Below, in pieces: positions 1 through 12,061 of a stretch of DNA of 64,000 nucleotides. The translations under genes and the position numbers were made by a program. Numbering within the stretch: the stretch's first letter is position 1; each line of letters starts with the position of its first letter. The DNA is from Charina bottae (Eukaryota > Chordata > Lepidosauria > Squamata > Charinaidae), in NCBI GenBank assembly GCA_023362775.1, contig JALMGJ010000018.1, positions 434,001 to 498,000 on the forward strand, in the 5' to 3' direction. The notes under the pieces are model-generated. The model searched no databases. It worked only from the letters and a program-made list of their open reading frames with translations, and had not been told where the DNA came from.

Positions 1-9
1 GGATCTTGA

Positions 10-37
10 TGAGGGAGGGAGGGAGGGAGGGAGGGAT
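10..37. repeat. (GGGA)n simple repeat
   Basis: Six to seven tandem GGGA/GAGG units near the window edge. The rest of 1-317 shows no gene or recognisable repeat. Confidence 0.85.
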
Positions 38-317
38 TTTCTACTTACTATATCAATCTCTCTTTAGGCCACCCAAGTGATCACTTCTGTGCACCACTAA
101 TGTGTCCTGTGACTTGCTGTTATTTTGTTGGCATCCCACGTAAATCCTCTGAGAATACATGAGCATCTTTTCCCTCCCTCTTTCCCACACCTTCAATCCA
201 CATTTGACAGCACCCAGCAATGGCAGATCTATGATTTATACTGTGGGTCCTGTAGAAACCATAATAAATTATGATTTGATCATTGTTTTGAAGTTGGGGA
301 TCAGGCAAAATCTAGAG

Positions 318-576
318 CAGAGCTTTCCAAACTTTTCATGTTGGTGACACACTTTTTAGACATGCATCATTTCGCAACACACTCTTACAGCAGGGCACAA
401 GGCAGGCACTAGGACCTGCATGGAATCACAGCAGGTTTGGAGGCAGCAAGGCACAAGGCAGGCACTAGGACCTGCGCGGAATCCTGGCAGGGCTCGGAGG
501 CAGCAGCAGCCGCGACACACCCAGACACTGCAGCCGACACACTAACGGGTCCCGACACACAGTTTGGAAAGCTCTG
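318..576. mobile_element. hAT MITE family A, copy 1
   Basis: A 259-bp non-autonomous hAT element. It starts CAGAGCTTTCC and ends GGAAAGCTCTG (terminal inverted repeats). The 8-bp target duplication ATCTAGAG sits at 310-317 and 577-584, perfect on both sides. The interior holds CGACACAC-type motifs and a short direct duplication (GGCACAAGGCAGGCACTAGG at about 394 and 450). There is no transposase. The 8-bp duplication with CAG...CTG ends is the hAT signature; the particular family name is not known to me. Confidence 0.93.
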
Positions 577-584
577 ATCTAGAG

Positions 585-1657
585 CCTTTATTTTAACTGC
601 ATAAAAGAGCAGAGGGAGAGATCTTGTGCCTGAGAAATTCCTCAGCCATGATATCTACAGCAGTTTCTTCTTATCCTCTACTCTTGAAGAGGTTCTCCTA
701 CAGAACAACAGTGATCATTCTTAGATGTCCCACTCCAAGCCTGCAATATGAGAGATGTTTCCATCAAGCCTTGCTACTGTCTTCTCCTGCAGAGCATTTC
801 CCCTCAGTGTCTTATATCAACTACACTACCTGAAAATCAACATTATAAAACTTATACAATCTTTCCTCATTAATTCACAGCTACCATCTCCTTGTGAAAC
901 AAGCAAACAAGTCTTTTCTGTGTTGATTTGAAAACAGACCTCATTCCTATAGTTTGGATACCTAGCATAATTCTTACTCTGCCTTCAAAGAAGCCCCAAA
1001 TATAGTATCGATCTGAATCTTTTATAACTTCATAAGACAGATGTGTTGAATTTTTCACATCTGGAAGGGGGAAGAGACGGAAGGCGCCATATCCAATGCT
1101 AGAAGTCAAGGTCTGCATGCCATTGCATCAGAGTCAACACCCCCAAACAAACAGAAGATCCAGACAGGCACCCAAGGACAGGGGTGGGCAACTTGCGACC
1201 AAACCGCTTTTTATAGGCTAGGGGCTGTTTTTCATCATAATTGCTGAAAACCAGAGGTAAGATTTTCTGCCATTTGGATGCAAGAAACAGGAGGAAGGGA
1301 AGGAAAACCTCAAAACTCCTTCTCCAAACACAGGTAGAGAAATGACTATGGAAGCCCCAGCCCTTTTGCATCACCACCCTGCCCTCCAGTCCCTCCCTCC
1401 GAGCATAAACACCCTTCATACTTCATGCCTCAGACATTGCCTAGGACAGGGTGGGCAGTGCCTGGTCCCCAATATGGTCCCCATGGCAGTCACTTCCGTT
1501 GGGTCCACCAAGCTCCATTCCCAACTTGATTTCATTTTAAAGCCTCAGTCATTACCGTTATTTTCAAAAAGATTTCTGGGCAAGTTAGGAAGTGAGTCCA
1601 CCTACACTGAAAGGAGACAAAGTGAACTAAGATGGCAGAGAGCAACCTCATCAGTCT
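585..1657. other. no gene recognised
   Basis: About 1.07 kb of AT-rich unique-looking sequence. Open frames are short and have no codon bias, splice sites or family resemblance that I can see. Confidence 0.6.
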
Positions 1658-1669
1658 GTCTCCTGGTCA

Positions 1670-1984
1670 GGTAAAGGTTTTCCCCTGCACAGTCGTGTCC
1701 TACTCTAGGGGCCGGTGCTCATCTCCGTTTGTTAGCCGAAGAGCCAGCGTTGTCCAAAGACGCTTCCGCGGTCATGTGGCCGGCATGACGCACACGGAAT
1801 GCTGTTACCATCCCACCGAAGTGGTACCTATTCACCTACTTGCATTTGCATGCTTTCAAATTGCTAGGTTGGCAAGAGCTGGGGCAAGTGCGGGAGCTCA
1901 CTCCGTCACGTGGCGCTCAGGTCTCGAACCGCCGACCTTCTGATCAACAAGCCTGGTGTCTTAACCGCTGAGCCATTGCACCCC
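1670..1984 (-). mobile_element. tRNA-derived SINE, minus orientation
   Basis: Read on the minus strand it begins GGGGTGCAATGGCTCAGCGG, a tRNA-like A box, followed by a GGTTCGAGACC-type B box. The body carries the blocks ATGAGCACCGGCCCCTAG and GTCGGACACGACTG-like (diverged here), and ends in the CCTTTACC-type tail. A 12-bp target duplication GTCTCCTGGTCA at 1,658-1,669 and 1,985-1,996 fixes both ends. The same family recurs at 38,917, 44,056 and 50,321. It is a SINE and not a functional tRNA gene. Confidence 0.9.
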
Positions 1985-1996
1985 GTCTCCTGGTCA

Positions 1997-4900
1997 ACAG
2001 GTGCTTTATAAGTAGCCAAACCATGGTGGCAGCTATGGTGTCCATACCATATGTTCCAAACTCTGTGTCTCTGGCTCAAAAAGATTGTGGATCCCTGCTG
2101 TAGACAATGGAAGGGTGGATCCCTCCATGGTCTCCCTCAGTGTAAGGCACCTTCATGTACTCAATTAATTCACAACAGAGGGGGGAACAGGAGCTTGGGA
2201 CAAAGTGCATCTGATGATGAAGATGCCCAAACACATGCACAGAGCCACTAGTATCCAGTGGAAACCATGAAGATGTCCTGTGTATCATGATGTCATCACC
2301 CCAATGTTTGCATCATTTGTATAATGATGTCATGACGTGCAGGATATCGAGTACTGCTCCCTATAGACACCCATGCAGAATCACGATATGAGAAGAAACT
2401 GAGAAGAAATTGCACAATCCCAGGCAGTTTTAGGAGCTCCACAGAAGCTCTGAAGGGACTTATAAGGTGTGTACAACTTTTGCAGGGTGAGCATTGCCCA
2501 TACCTTTGACTGGCACAGCAGACAGTGCAGTCCCCAACGTGGGTGGCACCAGATGAAAGAAGTAGGAAGAACCAAGACAAAGCCAGAATTTAGTTTACGT
2601 TTAAATGCAGTCAAGATTATAGTTCGTGAAATATTTTAATAATTTCTCCCTTCTGTTGCATTACAGATTACAATTCTGTGACAACTTTTGGAAAGGCTAT
2701 ACGCAAAGCCCATGGGGGGCAGAAAATATAGCAAGTGTCCCTCCAGTCTAAAGGCACTGAAGCAGAGCCGAGACAGCTGGGAAGAGCAGGTGAAGCTCCA
2801 GAAAGAGGGCCTGTTGTAGAAGATGGAGCTCAACCACCGTGTTTCAGTCTCAGAAACATGCCCAAGCTTGAAGCGGTCTGCTTTGGCTGGAATCAAGGAC
2901 AGGTGTATGGAGCGTTTTTCTTCCTGTAGCATCTTGCCAACATGGGAGGATCACGCGCACATTCTTCCAGGGGAAATGTGCCCAGAGCGATAACACTGTG
3001 GATTGGAAAGACCTGTTATACTGGTGCTGCAACTAGAGAAGAGGATGGGAGCTACATGTGCAAACCAACTGGAAGGACCGGGGTGTCAGGAGACAATCAC
3101 GCCAATTAATTCTTAGGAAAAGCAGCAGGTATGCAATCTATTTTTCTGAAATTCACCCCTCCAAGCGCAGACGTTCCAGGCACTCACTAATTCAGAGCAG
3201 ACACACTCATTTGCTGAAATGAAATTTGCAGCAGCAGCAGCAGCTGCAGCTGACGCCTCCAGTAATAAAACGGCACCCTGTTGGGTTTACACTCTTCTGA
3301 GCCATTGCTTTGTTAATTGTAGGTTGTGGCCTCTTAGGGAGATTGTGAGCAACTGAGAGGGGAGTCCCAACGTGTGCAGGCAGTTTGTGGGGGTGAAGTC
3401 CGTGATGTCAGAACGGACTTCTCCTTCGTCTGGGCAGGCCTGCAGCAGCCTTGTCCAGAGCGAGCTTTGAGGGAGGGCAAATCCAGCGGTCCAGCCATCT
3501 GTCCAAATGTCCCAGCAGATGGGTCTGCACTGGCTGGTGACTTCCGGCAATGGGGTGGTACAGTATATCCACAGCCTTTGGAACGTCTGTAGAAGTACTG
3601 TATGTGGGTTAATGAGATTCAGTATTTTTATCCACTACTTTAAATGTCTAGCCTTTCAAAAGAGAACGGCTTTTGCTGGGGGACCATGACATGTAGCATT
3701 GCAGCAGAAACACTTGCTCTTTCTCCTCAAGGCAGCCAAAAGGCAACATAGCCAGAGCAACAACATCTGCAGAAATGCGTGAGTTTGCCTCCCTGACAAT
3801 CTGCTTACAAGCCCCTCCCAGCACGCCTGCCCTGCCATTTATACCTTCTCCGCCCACCCGTTTCACTCCTTTATCTGCATAAAGCTTTCTGAGTCCAGTG
3901 CTGTTCAACAACCCACAGAATTATCATTCCTACGCAAACCTAACAATAGTTGTATTTCTCTATGTTTCCATAATTTCCAGCAGAATAGCACAACAGATCG
4001 TGAGCAGCATTGTTAAGGGCATAAGAGGTCAGAACACTGTCTTGCACGCAAACTAGCAGCTATGTGGAACAGGCCTTTTTCACTGAGCCCACTCTGTGCC
4101 AGTCCAGTGAGGTGAGCACCTGCCATAAGATTATGCTGTAGTGAGAAAGTCAAGTATAATAAATGATTTTTAAGAGATAATACGTTATTGTCCAGTCTGA
4201 CATGCTGTGAGACATCAATGTCTAAAAACCAGAATTACCAAGAATTGATGTGCAGAAATTTGTTGCAAATGACATATAGAAGGCCAGAGATGATGGGGTG
4301 GACGTGTCCTTTGAAGGTTAACACTGCAGAAATCATAGGTGCATCTGGAAAGTATCTACAACCCAACACCCTTGCTTGTAAGAACCAATGTTAGATCAAC
4401 AGTTCTGTGCCCCCAGCACAAGACAGTTACTTAACTTGAACTTAAAGTTAACTTCAGGATAATTATTTTTCTTAAAATCCATCTTTCTGTTTCATCTCTA
4501 ATAGCTGCAAATATGCAGGGTTTTGTTCTGAGAGAACGAATGGTCATTAAATGAGGACTACCTGTACTGTGGCAGGATGCTCAGGTATTGATGCTTTCCA
4601 ATGTTATAAATGTTTCATTATCATGCTTACGTATTTCATCATCATGTTTATTAATAGTTTATTCTTATGTATGTACTGTATGCAATTCTATTTCCAATAG
4701 ATAACCTCATAACTATGGAAAAAGCTGACCCACTACCGTAACAAGGGCACTGAAGTACAGAAGTGTCCCTGATGGCTACAATGCCACCCCACGGGCCCTG
4801 CGCCTTGCCAGACTGGGGACATCAGAACAAGCACTGTCACCCGTGCAACAGACAGACGTGGCCCTTCCACATGGAAGCCAGCAGGGTTGGGGAAAGTAGG

Positions 4901-6017
4901 ACAGCCTCCCATAGACAGCAACATTTGCCTTTCAACCTCTTTCACAAAGAAGCTCCTTGTGGCCTGTTTGAGACTGACCCACCAACAAAAGGCCCATTCT
5001 TCTCCTCTTCAAGGCTCCTGTAGAAAGAAATTGTGGCCATCTATTCCAATGCAGAAGCTTTCAGAACCAATTATGAGAACAGAGGTCAAGCACCCTTCTA
5101 AAGAGCAACACACTGGTCTTACAGGCACTGCTTTCAGAGCACGATTGTCAGCCGCGAGCCGCTTTGTGTATCTCACGGACCAGCTCCTCTGCCCGTCTGC
5201 CCTGAAGCCAAAGGGCCTGGAGGAAATGACGACATTCTCTTTCAGCATCACCCTCCACGGTGGAAACCATGCAGAAAGGGTCTTTTTGGAAAGGGCCACG
5301 GTCAGCATGCATCTTTAGGCTTCCAAGCACTTCAGTGTTTGGAAAGAACCACAACCACAGCCAGCTTGCTTGCTCTGCAACCTGTATGACTCGCTAATCT
5401 GGAGGCCCTCCTTCCCCAACATCTAAAAGTGTTAGAGTTCTTGTGTTGCCTTGGCGATTTATTCCTGTACAAAGCACAGCGTTCTCATGATGACGTGAAT
5501 GCCAGGTGGCTGGATAACAGAGAAGCCTTGGCTTTGTTTACATCCTCATGAGATAGGGAGCGAGAAGGTACCATGTTATGGCTAGCAATGGATCTTCCCA
5601 TGGGAACAAAGCCTCCTGATTTCCTTCTGTGGGAAGCCTTGCCCAGGCCCCCTGAGCAAGGAAGGGGGAAACTCAGTGCGTAAATGCAGCACTGCCACCC
5701 AATGCTGTGTGCTTTGAGGCCTAGTGTGTGTAACAGCTAACATCCAGCCAATCAGAAAGCTAGAAGAACTGAATATACAACCATGGAAAATGGTGTTCTA
5801 TGCTTCTTGATTTCTAGTGTTCTTTTAGCCATGTAGTTCTTCACGTGTTCACTTCCCGTGGACTGGGCAGAGTGAGCTATGCCTGGCTTTGGGTATAGGC
5901 CATGGCAGGAACTCTGGCCCTGGGATCAATACACGGAACTCTGCTTATAAGTTTGTTTTGTTTTTCCTTTTACAATGATGTATCTTGTATATTCAACTTT
6001 TTCATTTTTGCGATAAT
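1997..6017. other. 4-kb interval without recognised genes
   Basis: Apparently single-copy DNA with a short (CAG)n run at 3,229-3,245. The interval 2,270-2,340 holds several ATGATGTCAT/TGACGT motifs that recur elsewhere in the window (31,770-31,860 and 44,490-44,570). Open frames up to 143 codons overlap on both strands and look spurious. I found no splice-flanked exon. Confidence 0.55.
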
Positions 6018-6065
6018 GTACTGTATCTGCCTGTAGCTTGAATCATGTCAACTGGATTTCTATTT

Positions 6066-6120
6066 TCTCAGTGGAAACGTTTCGCTCCTTATCCAAGGAG
6101 CTTCTTCAGTCTGAGCAAAG
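6066..6120 (-). ncRNA. hammerhead ribozyme-like motif (PLE hairpin, left arm)
   Basis: On the minus strand the core CUGAAGA (6,109-6,103) is followed by a 7-bp stem II with a short loop, then GAAAC-GUU (6,083-6,076). The order CUGANGA, stem II, GAAA, UH is that of a type I hammerhead. Stem I can form from CUCAG and CUGAG segments with an internal loop. Helix III would be only two base pairs with no loop, as in PLE hammerheads thought to act as dimers. Activity is inferred, not shown. Confidence 0.6.
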
Positions 6121-6339
6121 TTGGTAAGGGAATCCTAAATATGTTTCTAGGTAGCTGTGTGACCTTACACCTGGGGGCATGGTTATATTGAGATGTTATT
6201 TTAAGTCCTTTTATCATCTAAAGGAGGGTCGTTAAGATGATAAAAGGACTTAAAAATTACATCTCAATATAACCATGACCTAGCCCCAGGTGTAAGGTCA
6301 CACTACTACCTAGGAACATATTTAGGATTCCCTTACCAA

Positions 6340-6394
6340 CTTTGCTCAGACTGAAGAAGCTCCTTGGATAAGGAGCGAAACGTTTCCACTGAGA
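6340..6394 (+). ncRNA. hammerhead ribozyme-like motif (PLE hairpin, right arm)
   Basis: Mirror of the 6,066-6,120 motif. The core CTGAAGA is at 6,351-6,357, stem II arms GCTCCTT (6,359-6,365) and AAGGAGC (6,370-6,376), GAAA at 6,377-6,380, then CGTT with predicted cleavage after 6,384. Stem I pairs CTCAG (6,345-6,349) with CTGAG (6,389-6,393) across an internal loop. All invariant core bases are present. Helix III is minimal, so a dimeric form would be needed. Confidence 0.62.
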
Positions 6395-6761
6395 AAATAG
6401 AAATCCAGTTGACATGATTCAAGCTACAGACAATTCCACCTGGATGACTGAGAACCTTCATAGACGTACTGTATCTGCATTATTATGCTGCCTTATGCTA
6501 CCAGTAAACACTGTTAGCCCTAACAAGCTGCATTCTTGTCTGTTTATTCTCAAGCCTCGGTTTTTCCCCTTTAAGCCAGCATATATCCCATCAAAAAGGC
6601 CCCTGAATGGGCTAGACAGCTCTTCCTTGTGCTCACCCTGCCAAAGGGTCAGGCAAAAAGTCAGAAATTTTACAGGTGTTGGTTACCAAGAAGAAGAAAT
6701 ATTCTCACTTTAAATGTATACATTATCCTTTGGAAAGTACAATAAAAACTAGATGTAACTG

Positions 6762-6984
6762 AGATCAGTTTGGTGTCGTGGTTAAGGCATCAGGCTGGAG
6801 ACCGGGAGTTCAAGTCCTGCCTTAGACATGAAGCCAGCTAGGTGACCTTGGGCCAGTCACTCCCTCCCAGCCCTAGGAAGCAGACAATGGCAAACCACTT
6901 CTGAAATCTTGCCAAGAAAACTGCAGGGGCTGGTCCAGGCAGTCGCCAGGAGTCAAAAACTGACTCAAAGGCACAAAAAAGAAA
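6762..6984 (+). mobile_element. Sauria-type SINE
   Basis: The head CAGTTTGGTGTCGTGGTTAA carries a tRNA-like A box. The body contains GGTGACCTTGGGCCAGTCAC, then GGCAAACCACTTCTGAAATC, and the element ends in an A-rich tail. A 7-bp duplication GTAACTG lies at 6,755-6,761 and 6,985-6,991. The body matches the well-known Sauria SINE of squamates, whose 3' end is shared with BovB LINEs. Confidence 0.88.
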
Positions 6985-6991
6985 GTAACTG

Positions 6992-7957
6992 TTTTCAGAA
7001 CTAGAAGAAAATGCGCTGATGCACTGATATGGCCTTCAGCCTTTTGACAATTTATGTCAACATCTTTGACGCAGAGCTTCAAGGACTCTGAAGCTTTTGG
7101 AGATGCCCACCGGAAAAATTCAAGACAAGCTTTCCTGAAAGAGGCAGATGGTCGATCTTTACCCCCGTCTCTCAGAGGATATATGCTCGGTTCACGTGCA
7201 AGGATAACGGGGGGCCCACCATTCTGTTCCTCCCCTGTGTGATCTTCAAGCAAGTCAACAAGGAAAAGGTACCTCAAGGCAATATATAATAAAATATATA
7301 ATAAAAAATACTCGTTTTCCTTCCGTTCCCCGAGGCTTCCTTTGGGGCACATAACCTCAGAGAACAATCACCACTCCCTGCCTTCCTTCCGCTGCTCTGC
7401 ATTATTACTCTAAAACTTAATTGCTTAAAAGGCCTCAGGACAAGGCAACTTTGGGAGATGAATGGTCTCACTGGATTACCTTGGCCATGAATCACTTATG
7501 GGAGGGAAGGGGAAACAGAAGTTTCTCTAAGAAATATTGGGTTTGACAGGTAAATTAAAATGTCAGGGCTAAAATATAACCCCACTTGAATGTCTCAGAA
7601 GCCGGTCTAGAAATACAGGGGGAAGAGAAAGGGAATACATATTCAACTGTCCTCTGGAATTCCAGGCATAATCCATGGGGGTTTCCTCAGAGGGCTGTAG
7701 CCCTACAAACACCACGGGTGCTTTCTGGTCACCCCTCAGTATTTGAATTCATTTGGCAGAATTTCAGAAGACTAGGAAAAGAATAAGCAGGATGGAAGTT
7801 CAGATACTACTCAGATGCCTTGGGATTCCCCCCCCCCCCCGTGGCCTTATGCAATGGGGAGCTATTTCACCGATAACTCTGACTTTTCTCCTTTGCAAAG
7901 AAGTGTTCATTTGCTGCAGGTACGCTGCGGCAGCCTTGCCACCTATCTGGGGAGGGG

Positions 7958-8012
<55 letters not shown>

Positions 8013-8547
8013 AGCAGTTTTCTGAAAGAAACCAGCAAGCTCTGTCTCCTTTCCTCTACAGAACCGAAGTTGGAGAACTGCCCAGATGTTCCTTCTCTCA
8101 CAGCTCCCTTCAAGCAAGGACATGCAGGGGGGCTGTGGCTGGCTGGGGGCTGCTGAGTCCCAGTAAGGGATGGCTGGAGAAGACCACCTGGCTGGGAGCG
8201 GGTCATGTGGCAGCCACGTGCCCAGGAAGCTCTCCTCCTCACTGCTGCTGCACAGACAGAAAAGGGCCGCCCCACTACGCTCTCCTGCGCCTTCCACCTC
8301 CAGGTTGGTGGAAAAGTAATGGCCAGGGCGACTGTGCACTACGGGGAGCGGCTGCATCCCTCTTGGATTGCTCCCCTTAGCAAAGGCTCAGCGGCGGCCG
8401 TCTTCCAGCTCCTACAACCTCCATACATCTGGATTCCCATTGCACGGTTTGTGATGTCCCCAAAATAAGACAGATTATGGCTTAATGTGATGGCCTCATT
8501 CCTACCACAGGTGAAAACCATGACCAGATTTCCACAATGCACTACCC
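6992..8547. other. no gene recognised; simple repeats
   Basis: Anonymous DNA with a C13 tract at 7,828-7,840 and an (AG)n run at about 7,959-8,008. The longer open frames here (up to 185 codons) run straight through the (AG)n repeat and encode RE/LS dipeptides, so they are artefacts. Confidence 0.6.
7959..8008 (+). repeat. (AG)n microsatellite
   Basis: About 24 uninterrupted AG dinucleotides, a homopurine tract likely to be polymorphic in length. Confidence 0.97.
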
Positions 8548-8742
8548 CAGGGGTCGGCAAACTTTTTATGCCGGGAGCCATTTTGACATGCTCGTGCACA
8601 TTTTGAAATGCTCGAGAGCCAGGGGGCGGAGTTTGCGGGCGGGGGCCAATTGCGTGGAAGGGGTGGGGGTGAGTTCAGCTGCGGAGCCAGACTCAAGGGG
8701 CCAAAGAGCCAGATCTGGCTCAAGAGCCATTTCCGACCCTTG
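8548..8742. mobile_element. hAT MITE family B, short copy
   Basis: A 195-bp element that begins CAGGGGTCGGCAAACTTTTT and ends CATTTCCGACCCTTG, flanked by a perfect 8-bp duplication CACTACCC (8,540-8,547 and 8,743-8,750). The interior includes GCTCGAGAGCCAGGGGGCGG and one GCGGGGGCCAATTGCGTGG unit (a GC box plus a CCAAT motif). Its two ends match those of the 4.26-kb element at 13,045-17,305, so it is the compact relative of that element. Confidence 0.92.
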
Positions 8743-8750
8743 CACTACCC

Positions 8751-9570
8751 TATGAGCCATTCAATCTTATCTGAGCCTAGAGTAGCGCTGTGTGCGGACC
8801 CAACCTGTGTCTTTCTATTGTCATGGCTGAAAAGGGGAGTTTGATGATCCCATCTCTCATCCACAGGAGGGATCTGGTAGACCCTGTTCACCTCCAGCAT
8901 TTGCCTGGTCAACTAACCTCTCCTCCAGACCTGCCAGATGCCTTCAGATATATGTCAATTGGGAGAATCATTCAGAAAGGCAAGTAGTTTTATCTGGGAT
9001 GGTTTTTACAGCATTGTATAAATTAGATAAACATGATAAGTCAAACAAATACCTACAACAACCAGACAAGAAGCTATATCAAGAAAATATTTGGGTAATG
9101 AAAAATAGATGAGTTCACACACATTTTCCCTGGATTAATAACTTTCAGAAAATCTGAAAGAGCCTATGAATCTGTCAGTACCAAAACGTCATGAAAAATA
9201 GGTTAATCTGATTTACCTAGCAAAATCCAGAATTTTATTCCATTTTGGTGATGTTTTCCAGTGGACAGCTCTATTAATTCTTGTAATTAGCAGCAAATTA
9301 AGGGTTCAAATGTTTTATTTCTAATTATCCTTCCTTTAAATAGCCCAGAATACCTGAAGGAGGGAGAGATGTTTTGATTATATTTTGAAAGGGGAGAAAA
9401 TCCCACTTCAGGAATGGCCATTAGATTCACACCATAACATGTTGTGTGGGAGGCCTGGGTGCAGTGATTTACAGCTTAGTGCAATGCACAATACCAGCTG
9501 CACAAAACTTATCTTTGGGTTGGGTTGGGGGTCTCCTATGCTGAACAGATGGGGGGGTGCTCTTGCCTCC
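8751..9570. other. no gene recognised
   Basis: AT-rich unique-looking sequence. Nothing else identified. Confidence 0.55.
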
Positions 9571-9782
9571 TTGTTGTTGTTGTTCAGTCATTTAGTCGTG
9601 TCCGACTCTTCGTGACCCCATGGACCGTAGCACGCCAGGCCTTCCTGTCCTCCACTGCCTCCCGGAGTTTACTCAAATTCATGTTCATTACATCGGTGAT
9701 GCTATCTAACCATCTCATCCTCTGCCGTCCCCTTCTCCTTTTGCCTTCAGTCTTTCCCAGCATCAGGGTCTTTTCCAGTAGA
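9571..9782 (-). mobile_element. RTE-BovB LINE 3' fragment, minus orientation
   Basis: On the plus strand it starts with (TTG)n and then TCAGTCATTTAGTCGTGTCC, GACTCTTCGTGACCCCATGG and AGCACGCCAGGCCTTCCTG. This is the reverse complement of the BovB 3' end with its (CAA)n tail. Only the terminal 200 bp remain (5' truncated) and no open frame is left. Confidence 0.85.
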
Positions 9783-9784
9783 CA

Positions 9785-11454
9785 CTTTTTAGAAGACTAC
9801 AGGAAGAGCTTACTAATATGGCATGGGAAGTATGGACAACACATCTGGAAGGCACCAGGTTGAAGAAGGCATTATCACATCTCAAATTACCCAAAATATA
9901 TTCCTGCCCCAAAAACAAGGATCGATCAGAAAAACTGAAAAGAGGTGGCAGGGGACCATTGTCCCTTTACCTCTGCAACACGTCAGAGTCCTTACTGTGG
10001 TGGCATGCAAGCTTAACACCAGCAAACAAACCAACAAATAAAAATGTGTGCAGCAAATGACTGTTTCCTTGTGAGGCTGTGGAAAGCAGCTCCTTTCAGC
10101 ATTTCCAGAGGACAACCTTGGCAGGAAGCCAAAGGACTCACCCAGGCCAAGTGGGAAAACCTTGCTCATGCTTTACGAGCTATCCAGGGAAGCTCAGGCG
10201 TGGGGGAGGGGGAGCTTCAGTCACACTGGCTGACCGGAGTGCATTCGGGCAACTTCTACTCTTTTGAAAAGTGTGGAAGGAGGCACACCCAGCTGGGAGG
10301 GAGGAGAAAAAAGGGTCTCTCCTTCCCTAGAGACTCATCCAGAACACTCAGCCGAGAAGGCCATCTTCCAAGAGATACCCAAAGCCAGGAAGAGTTGGGA
10401 TTCATCCCACTGGACCCCAAAGTTTCTGGCTCTAGAAGGCCAAGATTGCAGAGGACCTGAGATCCTTTGGAGGACCCGAGGCCTCCTTAAATTCCTGGTA
10501 TCAGCACCCCACAGCCAGTCTAACCCTGTGGCCCTCATGTGGAGGCCCCAGGAAGTCTCTCCCCACAGATATTACCTACTTCAAAGGGGGCTCGGCACCA
10601 GATACACCTCCCCAGTGCCAAAGATTGGTAAAAAACAAACAAACCTTAACATTAAATGTGCATGCAAATGACATGCACACTCACCAAAAAAAAAAACGTT
10701 GATGGCATGTATGGCAAGAAGAAGGTTTGTGCTAAGGCTCTCTCGGGAATGATCCTCTTCAGAAAAAAAAAGCAAACCACAAGGAGAAACCCTAACCCTA
10801 CTTTAAAAGCAGGTTGTGCTCATTTGAAAAGCTGAGACTTCCGCCAGCCACAAGCCACTTCCAGGCTGTCAGCCGGAGTCCTGTCCCAGGCCCTGTGTCT
10901 CCACAGAGCTCGGCTGCCTTGGACCCAAACCACTTCTGCTTTTAGAGGAAAGTCCCTCCTCTCCTTGCACAGTCGGGAGGGACTGGCGTCCTCAGATTCA
11001 CGGGCCCAAATATCCTTTCTCCTAAAACAGCAGCAGACTGAAAAGGTTGCTTCTGCGTTCCAAAGTGCTCGAGCACTGGGTGTTTCAGCAGCTGGCAGCA
11101 GCTGGCCAATGCTGTCTGGGCCAGAAAGCTCGGAGGGGCTGATCCTGGAAGGAGGCCACAAGCACAGGAAATCCCAGGGCGGTAAGAAGACTGAGAAGTC
11201 CAAAACCACTCCAGAAGGAGATAGAGGCAAATGATGTTGTCTGTAGTTCAAGGTTGCATCAGAGGTGATTTGACCTTTTTTTTACCTAGTTCCAAGGCAG
11301 TTTCAATATGACCTTCCTATTACTTCCATCTGAAGTCTATTCATAGGGCAGCATTCGACCATTACGTGCTAACTGCACCACATTAAATAGTACCATTAGA
11401 ATGAAACACATTGGGTGCACATGGACTTAAAATGCCTGAGTTAACTAACACTTA
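9785..11454. other. no gene recognised
   Basis: Moderately GC-rich sequence with several open frames of 90-145 codons on both strands. None shows a recognisable domain or exon-like splice flanks. An A-rich tract lies at about 10,687-10,696. Confidence 0.5.
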
Positions 11455-11466
11455 CCTGCAACTATT

Positions 11467-12040
11467 ATTTTTTTTCAAATTAATTCTTTATTTTATAGTA
11501 ATACATAAATAACAAAATCTGACATAATATAACATAACATAACATAAATAACATTTTTAAAGTAAATACAATCATAACTTTCTTACAAAACAACCTTTCT
11601 TTTCTCCTCCCATAAATTGACTTCCCTTCCTTCTTCTCTTTTCTCCATCTTCTTTATCTCCTCTTCCCCCTCATTCCTTCTCCACTTCCTTTCCCCAACT
11701 ACTCTACCTTACTCTTCACCTGTTCATCTATCAACCAAAAAAAAAAAAAGAAAAAAACAGAAGAAGAAAAAAACACAGGACTTCCTACTTTCTCTCCATC
11801 ATTTCCATCATATATTTATAAACAACTATAATCTCTAACTTATTTACATTATTTACATTAAATTCCCAATTGGACTTTTTGAGTCTTTTCTATAAATTTA
11901 TAGAAGGGACTCCAACGTAAATTGAATTCTTCTATGTTCTTATCATTCAACTGATCCGTCAGTTTGGCCATCTGCGCTAGGTCCATCGCTTTTATTGTCC
12001 ATTCTTCAATCGTACCTATGTAATCCTCTTTCCAATGTTT
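11467..12040 (-). mobile_element. 5'-truncated L1 LINE 3' end, minus orientation
   Basis: Flanked by a 12-bp duplication CCTGCAACTATT (11,455-11,466 and 12,041-12,052). On the minus strand the first ~160 bp encode the C-terminal end of an L1 ORF2 (GTIEEWTIKAMDLAQMAKLT, typical of squamate L1). A 3' UTR follows, then poly(A), seen as poly(T) at 11,467 on the plus strand. The copy is truncated and inactive. Confidence 0.85.
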
Positions 12041-12061
12041 CCTGCAACTATTTATTTAGTG

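Larger units (their letters stand above)
6031..6465. mobile_element. PLE-derived inverted-repeat insertion with 13-bp target duplication
   Basis: A 435-bp insertion flanked by a perfect 13-bp duplication GTACTGTATCTGC (6,018-6,030 and 6,466-6,478). Most of it is a long inverted repeat: 6,031 to about 6,222 pairs with about 6,236-6,429, starting with CTGTAGCTTG and its complement. Each arm carries a hammerhead-ribozyme-like core. The unpaired tail (CACCTGGATGACTGAGAAC) resembles the termini of Penelope/Neptune-type elements. There is no reverse transcriptase. I infer a minimal non-autonomous PLE derivative that kept only its pseudo-LTR. Confidence 0.82.

Noticed and set aside
7800..8357. 185-codon minus frame with long Leu-Ser run
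   Set aside because: Created by the (AG)n microsatellite.
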